This document shows, in pieces, positions 48,868-60,060 of a stretch of DNA of 64,000 bases (position 1 is its first letter; each line of letters begins with the position of its first letter). The position numbers and the translations under genes are program-made. Origin of the DNA: Cacajao melanocephalus (taxonomy: Eukaryota > Chordata > Mammalia > Primates > Pitheciidae). The stretch lies in NCBI GenBank assembly GCA_963573385.1, contig CAUYLG010051132.1:1-64000 (forward strand), given 5' to 3'. Below the pieces are notes generated by a model. That model made no database searches, was not told where the DNA came from, and was given only the letters and a program-made list of their open reading frames with translations.

Positions 48868-51527
48868 TTACCTAAAGTAGCAGAAACCGTACGATCGAGG
48901 TTATTCAGTCTGAAGACTCTGCGATCCTATCTCTGAGTGCCCACCTCTTCCAAAATCTCACTCCCTCACCCCACATCTGCTTCTTTCCTCCTTGCCCATT
49001 TTTTTCCTGATCTCTTTCCCCCCAACAGAATCTCTGATTCTCCACCCATGTCCTGTTCAGAGTCATCCACTTTCCACCCTCTCCCCCAGACTCCCGGAGC
49101 CTCTGCACCTGGGGGCACTGGACACATATATGGCCATGAGGATGAGGATGGTGCCCACGAGGAAGCCCACCAAGCCAATGGCCAGGCCCAGGGCACAGAC
49201 CAGGGTCTCCATGGTATCTGACGGTGGAGTAGGCACCTGGGGCTCTGGGAGAGAAAGGAAGGAGTCGGTCGTACAGGGAAGGACTCTAGAGTAAAGGAAA
49301 TGCCAGGAGGGTGTGTGGGGAGGGGTCTCCATACCCCAATGCCTGAGGAGCGGTGCATCCAGGCCCCAGTGTTCCACCTGGCAGTCATAGACGTCCTCAG
49401 CCGAGGGCACGAAGGGCAGGTAGTGGAACTTGCAGAACAAATGGTCAGGCTGGGAATAGAAGCTGGTCTGGGCCACTCCCTCAGTGACAGTTTGGCCATT
49501 GCGCAGCCAGGTGATATTGATCACAGGGGGGAAGATGTTGTCCACGATGCAGATGAGGAGGTTGGGCTGGCCCAGCTCCACCCGGGACTTGGGGAGCACA
49601 GTCACCCGCGGAGGCACTAGGAAGAATGGGACCTGAGTCCACAGGTTCATCCCTCACCCCAGGGGCTTACTAGAACTGGGATGAAGGGACGTTTCCCCTT
49701 TGTAGCCATCTGTGGGCAGGGGAGGACAAAAACAGGGAGAGGAGACTGGGGAGGGAGTGGGGACACCAGGAGCTCCCACATCTGACTGGTCCCTGGGCAG
49801 GAGTCCAGGTGAGAGGTGTCATTCCTCAAGGAGAGGGGTGCCAACGGGGTCTGGGAAGGCCTAGAGCCTCCTGGGAAAGAAAGGGACAGAGCATGACAGG
49901 TGCGGGTGCTGAGAGCGCGCCCCAGAGTGACGGGGGCCTAGGAACTGAGATGGGAAGAAGTTTCCCTGGACCTTCCTGCCTGACTGGGTGGGCAGAGGGA
50001 GGGCCGGTACCATTGATGGCCCTGGTGCGGTTGGAGCGCTCCACCAGGACGTCCAGATGGGCTTTGATCGCGGCGATGCTGGCCAGCCCACCCTGAGGAT
50101 CAAAGCGGGCAAAGTCGCCAAACTCAGGCAGACGCCACACGGCCTCACTTTTCTTCAGGTCCACAGAAAACAGCTGTTCCCCATCAAACTCATGGGTGAA
50201 CTGGCCCGAGGCGCCATAAGACTGGTAGAAGGCGGGTCCGTAGGAGCCCATGTGGTCAGCTATATTTGGTGAGTTCAGGGTTAAGGAGAGAGAAGAAAAC
50301 ATGTCTGTCTCATCCACAATATGTGATTGTTGAGTCCCTGAGCCTGGGCCCTGTCCTGGGTTCTGTGTGGGGACATAGTCCTGTTCTGACACTGGGCTAG
50401 TCCTGGGAGAGGGGAAGCGAGAGGACAGGAAGAAAGAGGCTCATCCCAGCACACCGCAGCCAGCACAGAGACAGTGCAGTCTGGTGTATCAGGATGGGAA
50501 GAGGAGAGGCTGCCTAAAATCATGTTTGGGGCTCCAGAATTTAAATCCCAGCTGTGGTCATCTGCCCTGCCTGTGTTGTCGGGCCCTGTGGTGTGAGCTG
50601 GTGGGACTGTAGGGGTGGGATGAGGAGGAGTGATTAAGGATGGGAGAGTGGTGCAGCTTTGCACAGAGATGCAGTGCAGGTGGGTGTGAGGGGAAACAAG
50701 CCAGGCTGGCAGGAGTAGGAATTAAGATTAGGGACCCAGAGACCAACTGGATAGAAAGAAGCAACTCCAGGCATTGCAAAGAGCACTGGACAAGAAGTCA
50801 AAAGTCAAGGTTCACGTCCCAAGTCCTCCATCTCAGAGCATTATCACTGTCTCTTCCATAACTGTTGTCAGGTTTTCTGGAAGTTGGGGATTAAGTTTTA
50901 ATTCTTGTAGACTTCTGTGAAGTTGTTTGAGCAACAATTACTGAGGAACTAGCATGCACCCAGCATATTGGTGGGCCAGGAAAATAAAAGCAAGCAAGAA
51001 AGATGAACCAGCTGTGGACCCGCACACCAGCCCATGTCTCCTGAAGAACAAAGACAGGTAAACAGTTAACTACCGGCATGGGCATAAATACTGCAACAGA
51101 ACTGGACTTGATCGGGCACATTCTGGGCCAGGGGTGGTAGAGAAATCAGGGTGCCTGCTGGCATCTGCTGGTAAAGGTTTGGGTCTCAGGAAGGAGGAAG
51201 GAATGAGGAGAAATCTGAACATGAGCAAATGCTGAATGGGACACCTGCGCAGCTGACCGAGCTGCACCTTCACTTAGGTCCAGAGTGGATGTGACGGAGG
51301 CGAGGGGGACTGGGTGTCTCTTGGTGAAGGAAGCTGCCCATAAACCAGAGAGGAGGGGAACAAGCATCCTTCATGCCACCTCCCCATGTAACCCAATTCC
51401 GTAAATCTCTGCTCCCCGCCCCACCCTCCTTACCCCTGGACTCACCCTTGGTGACCCCTGCCTCCTTCAGGCTCAGGAGGGTGGTCAGGGTGCACAGCCC
51501 CAGGACCAGCCCTGCTCTGAGGGCCAT
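48868..51527 (-). CDS. DOA: MHC class II DO alpha chain, 5 exons
   Basis: Coding exons on the - strand: 51527-51446 (signal peptide), 50259-50011 (alpha-1), 49616-49335 (alpha-2 Ig C1), 49244-49109 (connecting peptide, membrane segment, tail) and 48871-48868 (last base of Arg250 plus TAA). They total 753 nt and 250 residues, the human HLA-DOA length. Seen: a hydrophobic leader of about 25 residues; N-glycosylation sequons at N104 and N144; the Ig disulfide pair C133-C189; a membrane helix about 217-243 with several small-xxx-small glycine repeats; and a tail of only a few residues. Family knowledge: DOA pairs with DOB. The DO dimer leaves the ER bound to DM and inhibits DM peptide exchange in endosomal compartments, mainly in B cells. 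The S-X-Y promoter lies just upstream at 51641-51703. Oddities: an extra cysteine, C172, in alpha-2 where I recall Arg in human, and about 20 substitutions overall, which argue for a non-human primate orthologue. No frameshift or premature stop is present. Confidence 0.97.
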
Positions 51528-51640
51528 TGCACTCTGCCGCTTTAATCAAATCAGTCTCGGCCCGTGTGGTGTGTACAGGAACAACGCGGAGGTAAAGAGG
51601 AAGAAAATAGATTCGAGGATGGGGGAGATCCCTGCTATCT

Positions 51641-51703
51641 TCAGCCAATCACAGAAATTCTCTGAGTGAACGTATCTGTTGCTGGGTAAAGAGGGAAAGA
51701 GCC
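51641..51703 (-). promoter_or_regulatory. DOA: DOA class II S-X-Y promoter module
   Basis: Reading the - strand: an S-like box GGCTCTTTCC at 51703-51694; an X box CCCAGCAACAGATAC at 51686-51672, very close to the class II X1 consensus CCTAGCAACAGATG; an X2-like stretch next to it; and, 18-20 bp later, a Y box CTGTGATTGGCTGA at 51654-51641, an inverted CCAAT. The order and spacing are those bound by RFX, CREB and NF-Y and activated by CIITA in all class II genes. The Y box is about 114 bp upstream of the DOA ATG, placing transcription start around 51580-51590. Confidence 0.88.
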
Positions 51704-52384
51704 TGGGTGAGAAGGTGGAAGGATTCACTGGGCCCCCAGGAGAGGCCAAAGGAAATTTTGGAGGACGGGAGGGGCTTGGAACAACTGATACCACATCCTG
51801 CAAGAAGGGACCCCGGGAAGGGAGAGAAAAGGCCGTCAGAGAGCCGCGCCTATCTTGATCTGCGATGCAGGGAATCCTACTTTCCCTAGAAGTTTCTGTG
51901 GACAAATTTCCAGTTAGAAAGTAAATAAACTTTACCAATAATCGTTAAAAGGAAAACACTGCATACACAGTAGAATGAAAACCTCTTAAAACCTTAAATC
52001 ACTTTCAAAAATGTTATTTTATTTTTCTCTTATTATTTCATTGTATAAGAAAAAATATGTAATTGTTGGAAATATTTGGTCTAAAGCAGAGTGTAAGGAG
52101 CTTCCCTGGACTCCCTGAGGAGGGCAGAGGTGCTGGTCCTCTCTGTTGGTCCCTCCTGGACCTGGGCACCTCCTCCAGGCTGCCACAGGCTAGAGGACGG
52201 CATCACCCTTGCCTTTGGCTTCCGGTTGGGCTTGGCTAATACAAGGCACTGGGAGAATTTAGTCCAGTATTAAAGAAAAAAAAAAAAAGGTAAACCTAAC
52301 ATCTAACTAAACAGAAGTCTAACCAAATTAAGCCATATGTGAAAGACCATGAAATAGATAATTTTCAACTTGGAAGGGATCTAG
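51704..52384. other. Sequence upstream of the DOA promoter
   Basis: No gene or named repeat was recognised. It could hold distal DOA control elements. Confidence 0.4.
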
Positions 52385-52560
52385 GAAATCATCTGGGTCT
52401 CTGGTTCCAAATGAGAATCATCTAGTGAGTTTCTTATAATACACGTTCCCGGGTTTCCTCTTGACCTAGTGGGTTAGATTAGCCTTTCCAAGGCAGGGGC
52501 AGGGAACTCGTGTTTTCAGCATGCTGCTAGGTGGTTCTTGGGTAGCCTGTGGACTGGTAA
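52385..52560 (+). mobile_element. MER5-like hAT fragment
   Basis: ATGAGAATCATCTAGTGAGT, CAAGGCAGGGGCAGGGAACT and GCATGCTGCTAGGTGGTTCT echo the MER5A body. Ends decayed. Confidence 0.55.
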
Positions 52561-53019
52561 AACCTGGTCCAATGCTCTTTCCTCAATGAATAAAGGATGC
52601 CTATATTGAGTGGGGCAGACACAACTTCAAATTAATGAAATTACAGCTAGTAATTGATTTGTGTGACACAGTTTATGGGGAGCCCTAATCTTAGTTTTTT
52701 GGTTTCCATTCTGCAGTGTCTAGCATGATGCCTAGCACATAATAGGTGCCTAGGAGATATCTCTGCAGGAATGAACCGTGTCTTCACAGCTTCGATCCTG
52801 CCCTGGTCGGGACCCTCACCACCTTCATCACTTCCCAAGTGAGGTGGGAGCTGGAGCCATGAGATGATAGATGGGTAAGACATGAAAAACTCGAGATAAA
52901 GAATGTTGCTTCTTTGTTTAATAACAACTGGGTATTGGATATTTTTAATTTCAATGTATACACAGATTTTTTTAAAGTATGATTTTTGTTATTAACTTAA
53001 AACTTAATTACATGATAAT
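52561..53019. other. Unassigned intergenic sequence
   Basis: No gene was seen. A CATAATAGGTGCCTAGGAGA stretch near 52738 is L2/MIR-like. Confidence 0.4.
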
Positions 53020-53195
53020 CCTTTATGGCATGGAGTATGGTCAACTTCTGTAAATATTTCACATGTACTCTAATAAATTTGATGCAGAATTTTATACATG
53101 TACACATTTATTGGATCAAGCATGTGGATTTTGTCATTCTTAATTTGTTATGGCTTTATTTTTGGACTGACCTATACATTACTAAGAGTGGTGCA

Positions 53196-53365
53196 TTTAT
53201 TTATTTATTTTTTAGAGACGGGGTCTTGCTCTGTTGCTCAGACTGGAGTGCAACGGAGTCATCATGGCTCACTGCAGCCTCAAACACCTGGGCTCAAGTG
53301 ATCCTCCTGCCTCGGCCTCCCGGAGTAGCTGGGACTACAGGCATGCACCACGACTTCTGGCCTGT
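53196..53365 (-). mobile_element. Partial Alu, antisense
   Basis: One arm of an old Alu (T-run through CATGCACCACGACTTCTGGCC). A deletion removes the other arm. Confidence 0.85.
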
Positions 53366-54210
53366 GAATGGTGTATTTAAACCTCTAACTATGACTGTAG
53401 TTTTTTCAGCTTGTTTCTAATTTTTAAATCAGCTTTTGCCCTCTATGCATTTCGGTTATTAGGTGCTTACTCTTGGGGATTATTAGTCTTGCTGAGCCTT
53501 TTCCCAATTTGTCCTGACAATCTTTCTGTCCCAGTCTGTCTTGTCTGATGGTAATAAGCTCCACAGCTGTCTTTGGGTATTTGTTTGCTGTGTCTTTTTC
53601 TACTCTTTTGTTTTTACTCCCCTGTGTATGTATGCTTTAGATGTAGCCCTTGGTGTGGGCTACAAAAATAAAAAATACATAGATTTTTGCTTTTGATTCA
53701 ATCTGACAGTCTCTGTCTTCTAACTGGTGGTTCAATTCATGTGTCAAAGTGAGCAAACTTGTTTCTGCAAGAGACAAGCATTGAAGCCTCAGTGGTTTAA
53801 CAAAACACAGGTTTATTTTTTAGCCATGTGTAGTTCAAGGCAGGTCCGGCACCCTGCAGCTCTCCTCCAAAAAGTGCCTCAAGGTAGCTAAGTACCTTGT
53901 ATCTCCACTATTGAAAAGCACTTCACTTCCAGCTTTGCAGGGGAAGGCACATTCATTCCATGGTTTTGGACCAGAAACTATTTGCCATCTCTGCTCACAT
54001 TCCGTTGGCAAGAAGTAAACAATGACCCCACATAGGGGCCCAGGGATGGAAAAACACACTTTAGCTGTGTGTGCAGGAAGATGTAATGGTTTGGTGAGCA
54101 CATGGCACTGTCTTTGCCACATCCTGACTGTGTTTATTGTGAATATTAATGCACTTGGACTTGTTTCTAATACCTTATTTATTTCAACATTTTTATTTTT
54201 TAAGTTTTCT

Positions 54211-54371
54211 TTTTTTTTTTTTTTTGGAGTCGGAGTCTCACTCTGTCGCCCAGGCTGGATGCAGGATGCAATCTTGGCTCAGTGCAACTGCCACCTCCCA
54301 GGTTCAAGCAACTCTCCTGTCTCAGCCCCCTGAGTAGCTGGGACTACAGGCACATGCTGTCACACTTGGCT

Positions 54372-54406
<35 letters not shown>

Positions 54407-54525
54407 TAGAGATGGGGTTTCACTGTGTTGCCCAGGCTGGTCTGGAACTCCTGAGCTCAGGCAATCCGCCTGCCTTGGCCTCCCAAAGTGCTAGAAATTA
54501 CAGGCATGAGCGACCACACCCGGCC
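54211..54525 (-). mobile_element. Alu, antisense
   Basis: Full antisense Alu with an expanded ~30-T run in the linker (about 54376-54405). Target duplication AAGTTTTCT (54202-54210, 54526-54534). Confidence 0.93.
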
Positions 54526-55082
54526 AAGTTTTCTCTTTTGGTTTTCATTGGCTTTTTTTTTCTTTTTTTTAAAGTATTACTGATACCTTCCCCATCTTCC
54601 CTTTGACTGGATAAGAACTTTAGCATGCTTTCAAATTTATTCTCATATTTTCTTCTTCACCGAAGTATTTGGTCAACATTAGTTCTCACATCTTTTGGCC
54701 CCTTCTAGAATGCTTTCTCTGATTAGAATTCTTTCAAAACGTGTCAAATGTGGGAATCTGCATAGCAAACCTTCTGAAGGCTTGGTATGCTTGATAATTT
54801 TTTATTACACCAGCACTTTTGAATAAAGTTTCGCTGTGTATTAAATTCTATTTGAAGTTTTTCCCTTTAATATTTTAAACAACATCATTCCAATTTCTTT
54901 TTTTTTTTTTTGCATCCAATGTCACAGTTAGAAAATCCCATGTCAATATTTCATGCTGGAATCTTTTAGAATTTTCTCATTGTCTTTGATACTTCAAAAT
55001 TTTGCTAGTGTATCTAGAGTGGGTTTTTCCTTCTCTCTTTAAGACATTATGAATTTTCTCTATCTTTTAATTCTGGGAATTC

Positions 55083-55116
55083 ATTTTATTTATTTTATTT
55101 TATTTTATTTTATTTT
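55083..55116. repeat. (TTTTA)n microsatellite
   Basis: Six to seven TTTTA/TTTA units at the T-end of the following antisense Alu. Confidence 0.9.
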
Positions 55117-55395
<279 letters not shown>

Positions 55396-55860
55396 TTCTT
55401 TTTTATTTCTTTAACTATTTTCTCCTCTATTTTTTTGTCTTTATAAACTCGTATAATCTATATTTGAACAATTCTCTCCTCCTTTTCCCTTGACTTTGCT
55501 ATTTATGACTTCTCCATTCTTCCCTCTTTCGTCCTGAGCTAGCTCCTCAGTGTAGTCCTTCAACTTTCTGTTTTCTTTTCAGTTGCATCTCTCCCACCAT
55601 TTATCCCATGAATGAGGCTTTTACTTTGACTATTATATATTTCTTTTACACTGAGAACTTCTAGGTGTTTTTCCTATATTTTCTATTGTTTTCATACTAT
55701 AATAGCTTCTGACTTTTAAAGTGCACTTTTAATGCTCATTTTAAACGGCTGGTATCTGTTTTCTACTACTTCTTTCAAGGACATAGATGGTCCTGTTTGC
55801 TGTTTTTCTTTTGAGGTAGTGGCACTCCCTACAGGTCTCGTTATTTTGGCCCATTAGTGG

Positions 55861-58800
55861 CCATCTGTGTTAGTGTCATGTGTGTAAAGAGAAAGAAGGG
55901 CCAGCGGGAGTCCTCGGCCAGCACAAAACAACAGTCACTACACTTTGGGTGTCACTTCAGGTCAAGGCTTCAGGGTGGGAGCACTGGGAGGCGTAGGGAG
56001 CACTAGTAGCTGGGGTGGTGGAGGAGGCAATGACTAGGGCAGTCCCCAGCTCCTCCCCACTCCAGGAGGATTTCAGCTTGGATTTTCTCACCTATTCCTC
56101 AACAGCTCGACAGGCAATCAGGATATGGCCATCGTTTTTCCCAGGAGGGAGCAGGCAGTGATTGCTCAAGGCCAACACCAGGGAGGCAAGAGCAGAAGCT
56201 TCCAGGAACTGTCTCCTAGCCACAGCCAGCAAACAAGCCAGTTCAAAACATCTTTCAGTCTCACCAGGGCTTCCTCATTATTTGTCTTCTCAGAATATAT
56301 ATGTATGGCCCACATTCCCTCCTAGATAGAAAGGACCTGTAAGAAGGGATCATGGCTTATTGAATCTCTGTTACACAATCATCCCTTTCCCCCTAAATGC
56401 TAGCAGAATATTAAATAAATAAGTCGATAACAAATAAAAGTAAAGAAAGTGGATAATACTGCCTCTGGGAGAGGTACTGTTATTGAGACTGGATTCTAGT
56501 ACTGGGGCAAATATAGGTTCAACAAAAACTTACTAAAGTGTCCTTTTAAAAGGACACAAATCCGGTTGTTCTAAATTGTCTAAAATGCTGACTTTGAGGT
56601 AAAGTTACATCTGTCATGTTCTTTGGAGCATGACAAGTTCAGGTGGGTGTTGTGGGATATTCTTCATTAAATACATGTTTATAGGACACCTACTGTGACC
56701 TGGGCACTGTGTCTGCACTGGGAGCACAGACAAGCAGGACGCAATCCCCTTCCCCAAGGACTATGCTGTCCAGTGCGGTAGCCGCCACCACCTGTAGCTA
56801 TTCAGCAAAGAACGTACTCTAAGTATAAAACGCCCTGGAATTTGAAGACTTGATTAAATATATACACATAATCTCAGTAATTTATATATTAATTAATGTT
56901 GAATTGACAAGTTTTTGTATATTTGCAGTTTACAATATATATTACATTAATCTCACTTGTTTTTTTTATTACTTTTTAAATGTGGCTACTAGAAATTTTG
57001 AAATTGAATTAAGAGGCTCCTTTCTACTGGACAGCACTGCTCTGGTTGCTCTTGGCTGGCTACCAGTTGGCCACTGGCTCCTTTTCTGAGATTTTTCCAT
57101 TTAAGCAGCCTGCTGCTTGCCAGGGTCTTCAGGTCCTTTCCTGTTACTACCTAGATATTCCACCAGAGGGCGTCCTTACCATTGAATTTTTCCATTTCGG
57201 GCCTCAGATCTATTTTGTTGGTGCGACGCTTAATTTTTAATCTATTTTTAAGCACCGTGCTAGGTTCTGGGACCACAATTATGGTTCCTGCCATCAAGAC
57301 TAACTATCTTGGAAGTCTGTACACAGAAGTAAATATGTTGTGAAAAAAGGAGAAAATCCATTATATTAATGTGCAATATTAATGTTCATGTGGTCTGCAA
57401 CTTTCTGGGGCTAATCCTTTCCATAGTAATTAAGTAGTTTCAAGTGCCCATATAACTGCAGGAAGTCAAGTGGCTCAGTGCTGTCACTAGAATGTCTGAT
57501 GATTCCTGCACAGAGAAGTGATGCAAATGTGTGCTTACACACGGAGGATGGCATCTCTTCCCCCAGCCTTCTGCCCTAGGCAGACTGTGGTGGTCATTTG
57601 GGGGCAGCTCCCTAGGACAGCAGATTTCTTGTTGGCCATCACTTTTCAAACTCTGGACTTCTGCCCTTTGGCTGGGAGCTGATCACTTCCCTTAGAACTT
57701 TCCCCTTCTATCTCCTGACTTCCCTAAATCCCAGAGCCCCAACCTCCATCTCCTGGAAAATTCTAAGCTAAAATCACTCTTTCTTTGTATCTGCAGATAG
57801 TCTGAAATTTATACATTAAAACTTACCTATTTTTGAAAAACTTTATATCTCTTTTGGGAAACGCAGAGTCTTTCATGGTTTCTTCTCTTCCCCGTCTCCC
57901 TCCCCTTTTGGGAATGACCCATCCTGGGGCAGAGGATGAACTTACAGAGCGTGCTGGCTGTGGGAAGCTGTGTCTGGGTAACATTTTTTCTCTTTTCTAA
58001 TGGTTCTCTGTCCCCAGTTCCTTGGTCTCTCCCATCAATTGCCAAGATTTCTGTGGTTGGTCTAATCTGTGAGCAATTATCCCTGGCAAAGGCAATGGGG
58101 CTTAGCCACCTTGCCTGCCGGTGGCCCCAGTGTGGCTCTGCCCTTGCTCACATCCTTCCAGTTTTGCTGGGGCTGCAGCCTGATCCTGGGCCCCTGTGGT
58201 CTGGGCCGTGGCCCCTGGCTCCAAGCCGGTTCTACCCTCTCCGTGACCATCCTGAAAACCAATTTACTGCACATCGGCTCACTAAAATCAACCCATCGAC
58301 TAATCAGAAATTAATTAATCAAATCATCAATTCTTCAATTTTATCAATTTACCAACAACTTGGCTTTAAAGTTTTTGTCCTTTTATATTGAATTGAATGG
58401 TTTTTACAGGCTTTTGAAGACTTCTGAAAAATTTTCTTTAATTTGCCTTTCCTTTTGTCTTCATAGTAGTTTTTAAGTAATGTTTGATGTGTCAGATGTT
58501 GGGGATACAAGGAGAAGATGACAATGGTGACAGAGTTTTTTCATCTTCCCAAGTGTCCTCACAAAAACAGAGAACACAATTGGGCTAGCAAAGGAAAATA
58601 CCCACAGTGTCTCTTTATCAGAACAGGGACATTCCTAGGGGACCTCCCAAGACTCTAGAATGTGTGTGGGTGGATCCAAGCAACCAAGATTCTGTGGACT
58701 CTAGTGCCATGTGGAGATAGCAGAGGGTTGAGAGGGGAGGGTTCTGGTGTTTGTAAGATCTTGGGAACACAGAAATGGCCAGTGCATGCCCACCTCCCAA

Positions 58801-59239
58801 AAGAGGTGATCTCAGTCTAGAATTATTAATTCTGCCCTAGGTAGGAGAGACTAGAGAGAAGATGACATTTGAACTGTGCCTTGGAGGATAAATACGAGTT
58901 TACCGATGCGGAGAAGAGAATTAGAGGCTTGCAAGGAGAGAAGATGGCCTGGACAAAGGCACAGAGCCTTCAAAGCATGTGGCAGACAGGGGACTGCTGT
59001 GTGGCCAAGTGAATGAGGAGCCGGAGGAGGCAAGGCTTAGGAAACAGGCTGGTGTCAAACTGAAAGCCAAAGATGTCCTGCTAATGTAATAGAGTTGTGC
59101 CTTATCTATGATTAATGGCAGCAAAAACTGTTTGTTTTGGAGCCAGGTGAATGCAGGATGGACTTGAATTGATAGGAAGAGAAAAGAGGCAGCAAGCCAT
59201 TTAATTGACTGATTGATCAATTAATTAATTATACCAGTC
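55861..59239. other. Intergenic sequence between DOA and DP, mostly unassigned
   Basis: Short L2/MIR-like pieces occur near 56660-56760, 57240-57300 and 58840-58990. The CTCF motif is at 57160. No exon, RNA gene or intact ORF was recognised. Confidence 0.4.
57160..57172 (+). promoter_or_regulatory. Strong CTCF-type motif between DOA and the DP genes
   Basis: CCACCAGAGGGCG is an essentially perfect CTCF core, outside any recognised transposon, 5.6 kb upstream of the DOA promoter. Established knowledge: CTCF sites between class II genes loop to class II promoters and bound expression domains. Binding at this copy is inferred. Confidence 0.6.
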
Positions 59240-60060
59240 TCCTTGTGAAAGTTCCACGCCTTATCACTCTCCTCTCACTCCACATTCAGTTATACATAGC
59301 AGCAGGAATTCCTTGCCTTTTACTTCATCAAGAAAACACCCTTCATCAGCAACATTCTGACCATTTGGAGACCCTGGCTTCTCTTTCTCCTTCTTCCTCA
59401 AGTCTCAGAGGCTGGGGCTCTTCCTGCTTCAGGCTAACCCTGACCTCCCCCTATGCCCTCGAGACCTTCACTCCTGCCTCTACTGGGCGCTTGTCTCAGC
59501 CATCCTCCCTTCTGTATCTGTTCACTCCAATCAGTCCCTTGCTGCCGGATCCTTCCCCTCAGTTTAGAATTCGGGCTCAAATCTTCCTTGTCCCAACACT
59601 TTTCTCATGTCCCTAGCTTCCACCCCATCTCTCTTCTTTACTCTTCCCATGTTCCCTAAAGAAAATGCTACACTTCTGTGTTTCCTTTCTTCCCTCCCAC
59701 GCATTCTCAATGTCATTGCCATCTGACTTCCTTGCCCATTACCTCACTGGGACAGAAATTGATTGCCAAGGTCACCAAATCTTTATCTTGGTGGATTTCT
59801 CTGCTGCTTTCATCACAAGGGATCACGCCACTTTCTTGAAAACTCTCCTTATTCAGATTTCAAGACATCACACTCCTCTGGTTTTCTTGACACCATTCAA
59901 ATCATTCATTTTGGGGCTTTTGCTCCTCTCGGAATCCATAAATGCAGGGTCTCTCTAGGGATCTGTCCCCAGCTAACAATGTCTCCTTGATCAAACATTC
60001 ATTTATATAGCTTCAATTCTTAGTCATCTAATTACGCCTCACATAGTAAAGATCCATGCT
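59240..60060 (+). mobile_element. L2 (CR1-like) ORF2 fragment
   Basis: The + frame around 59770-59850 encodes LVDFSAAFITRDH, the decayed reverse-transcriptase block of L2/CR1 LINEs, followed by HHTPLVFL. Stops and shifts disrupt it. Very old; one of the few places where LINE-2 coding sequence is still readable. Confidence 0.7.

Noticed and set aside
49063..49650. Continuous 195-codon - strand frame over DOA exons 3-4
   Set aside because: The frame happens to stay open through the 90-bp intron 3, but GT-AG sites at 49334/49245 and the family exon structure show it is spliced.
59665..59958. Possible reverse-transcriptase gene
   Set aside because: The LVDFSAAF block is a fossil of L2/CR1 LINE with stops around it; no intact enzyme.
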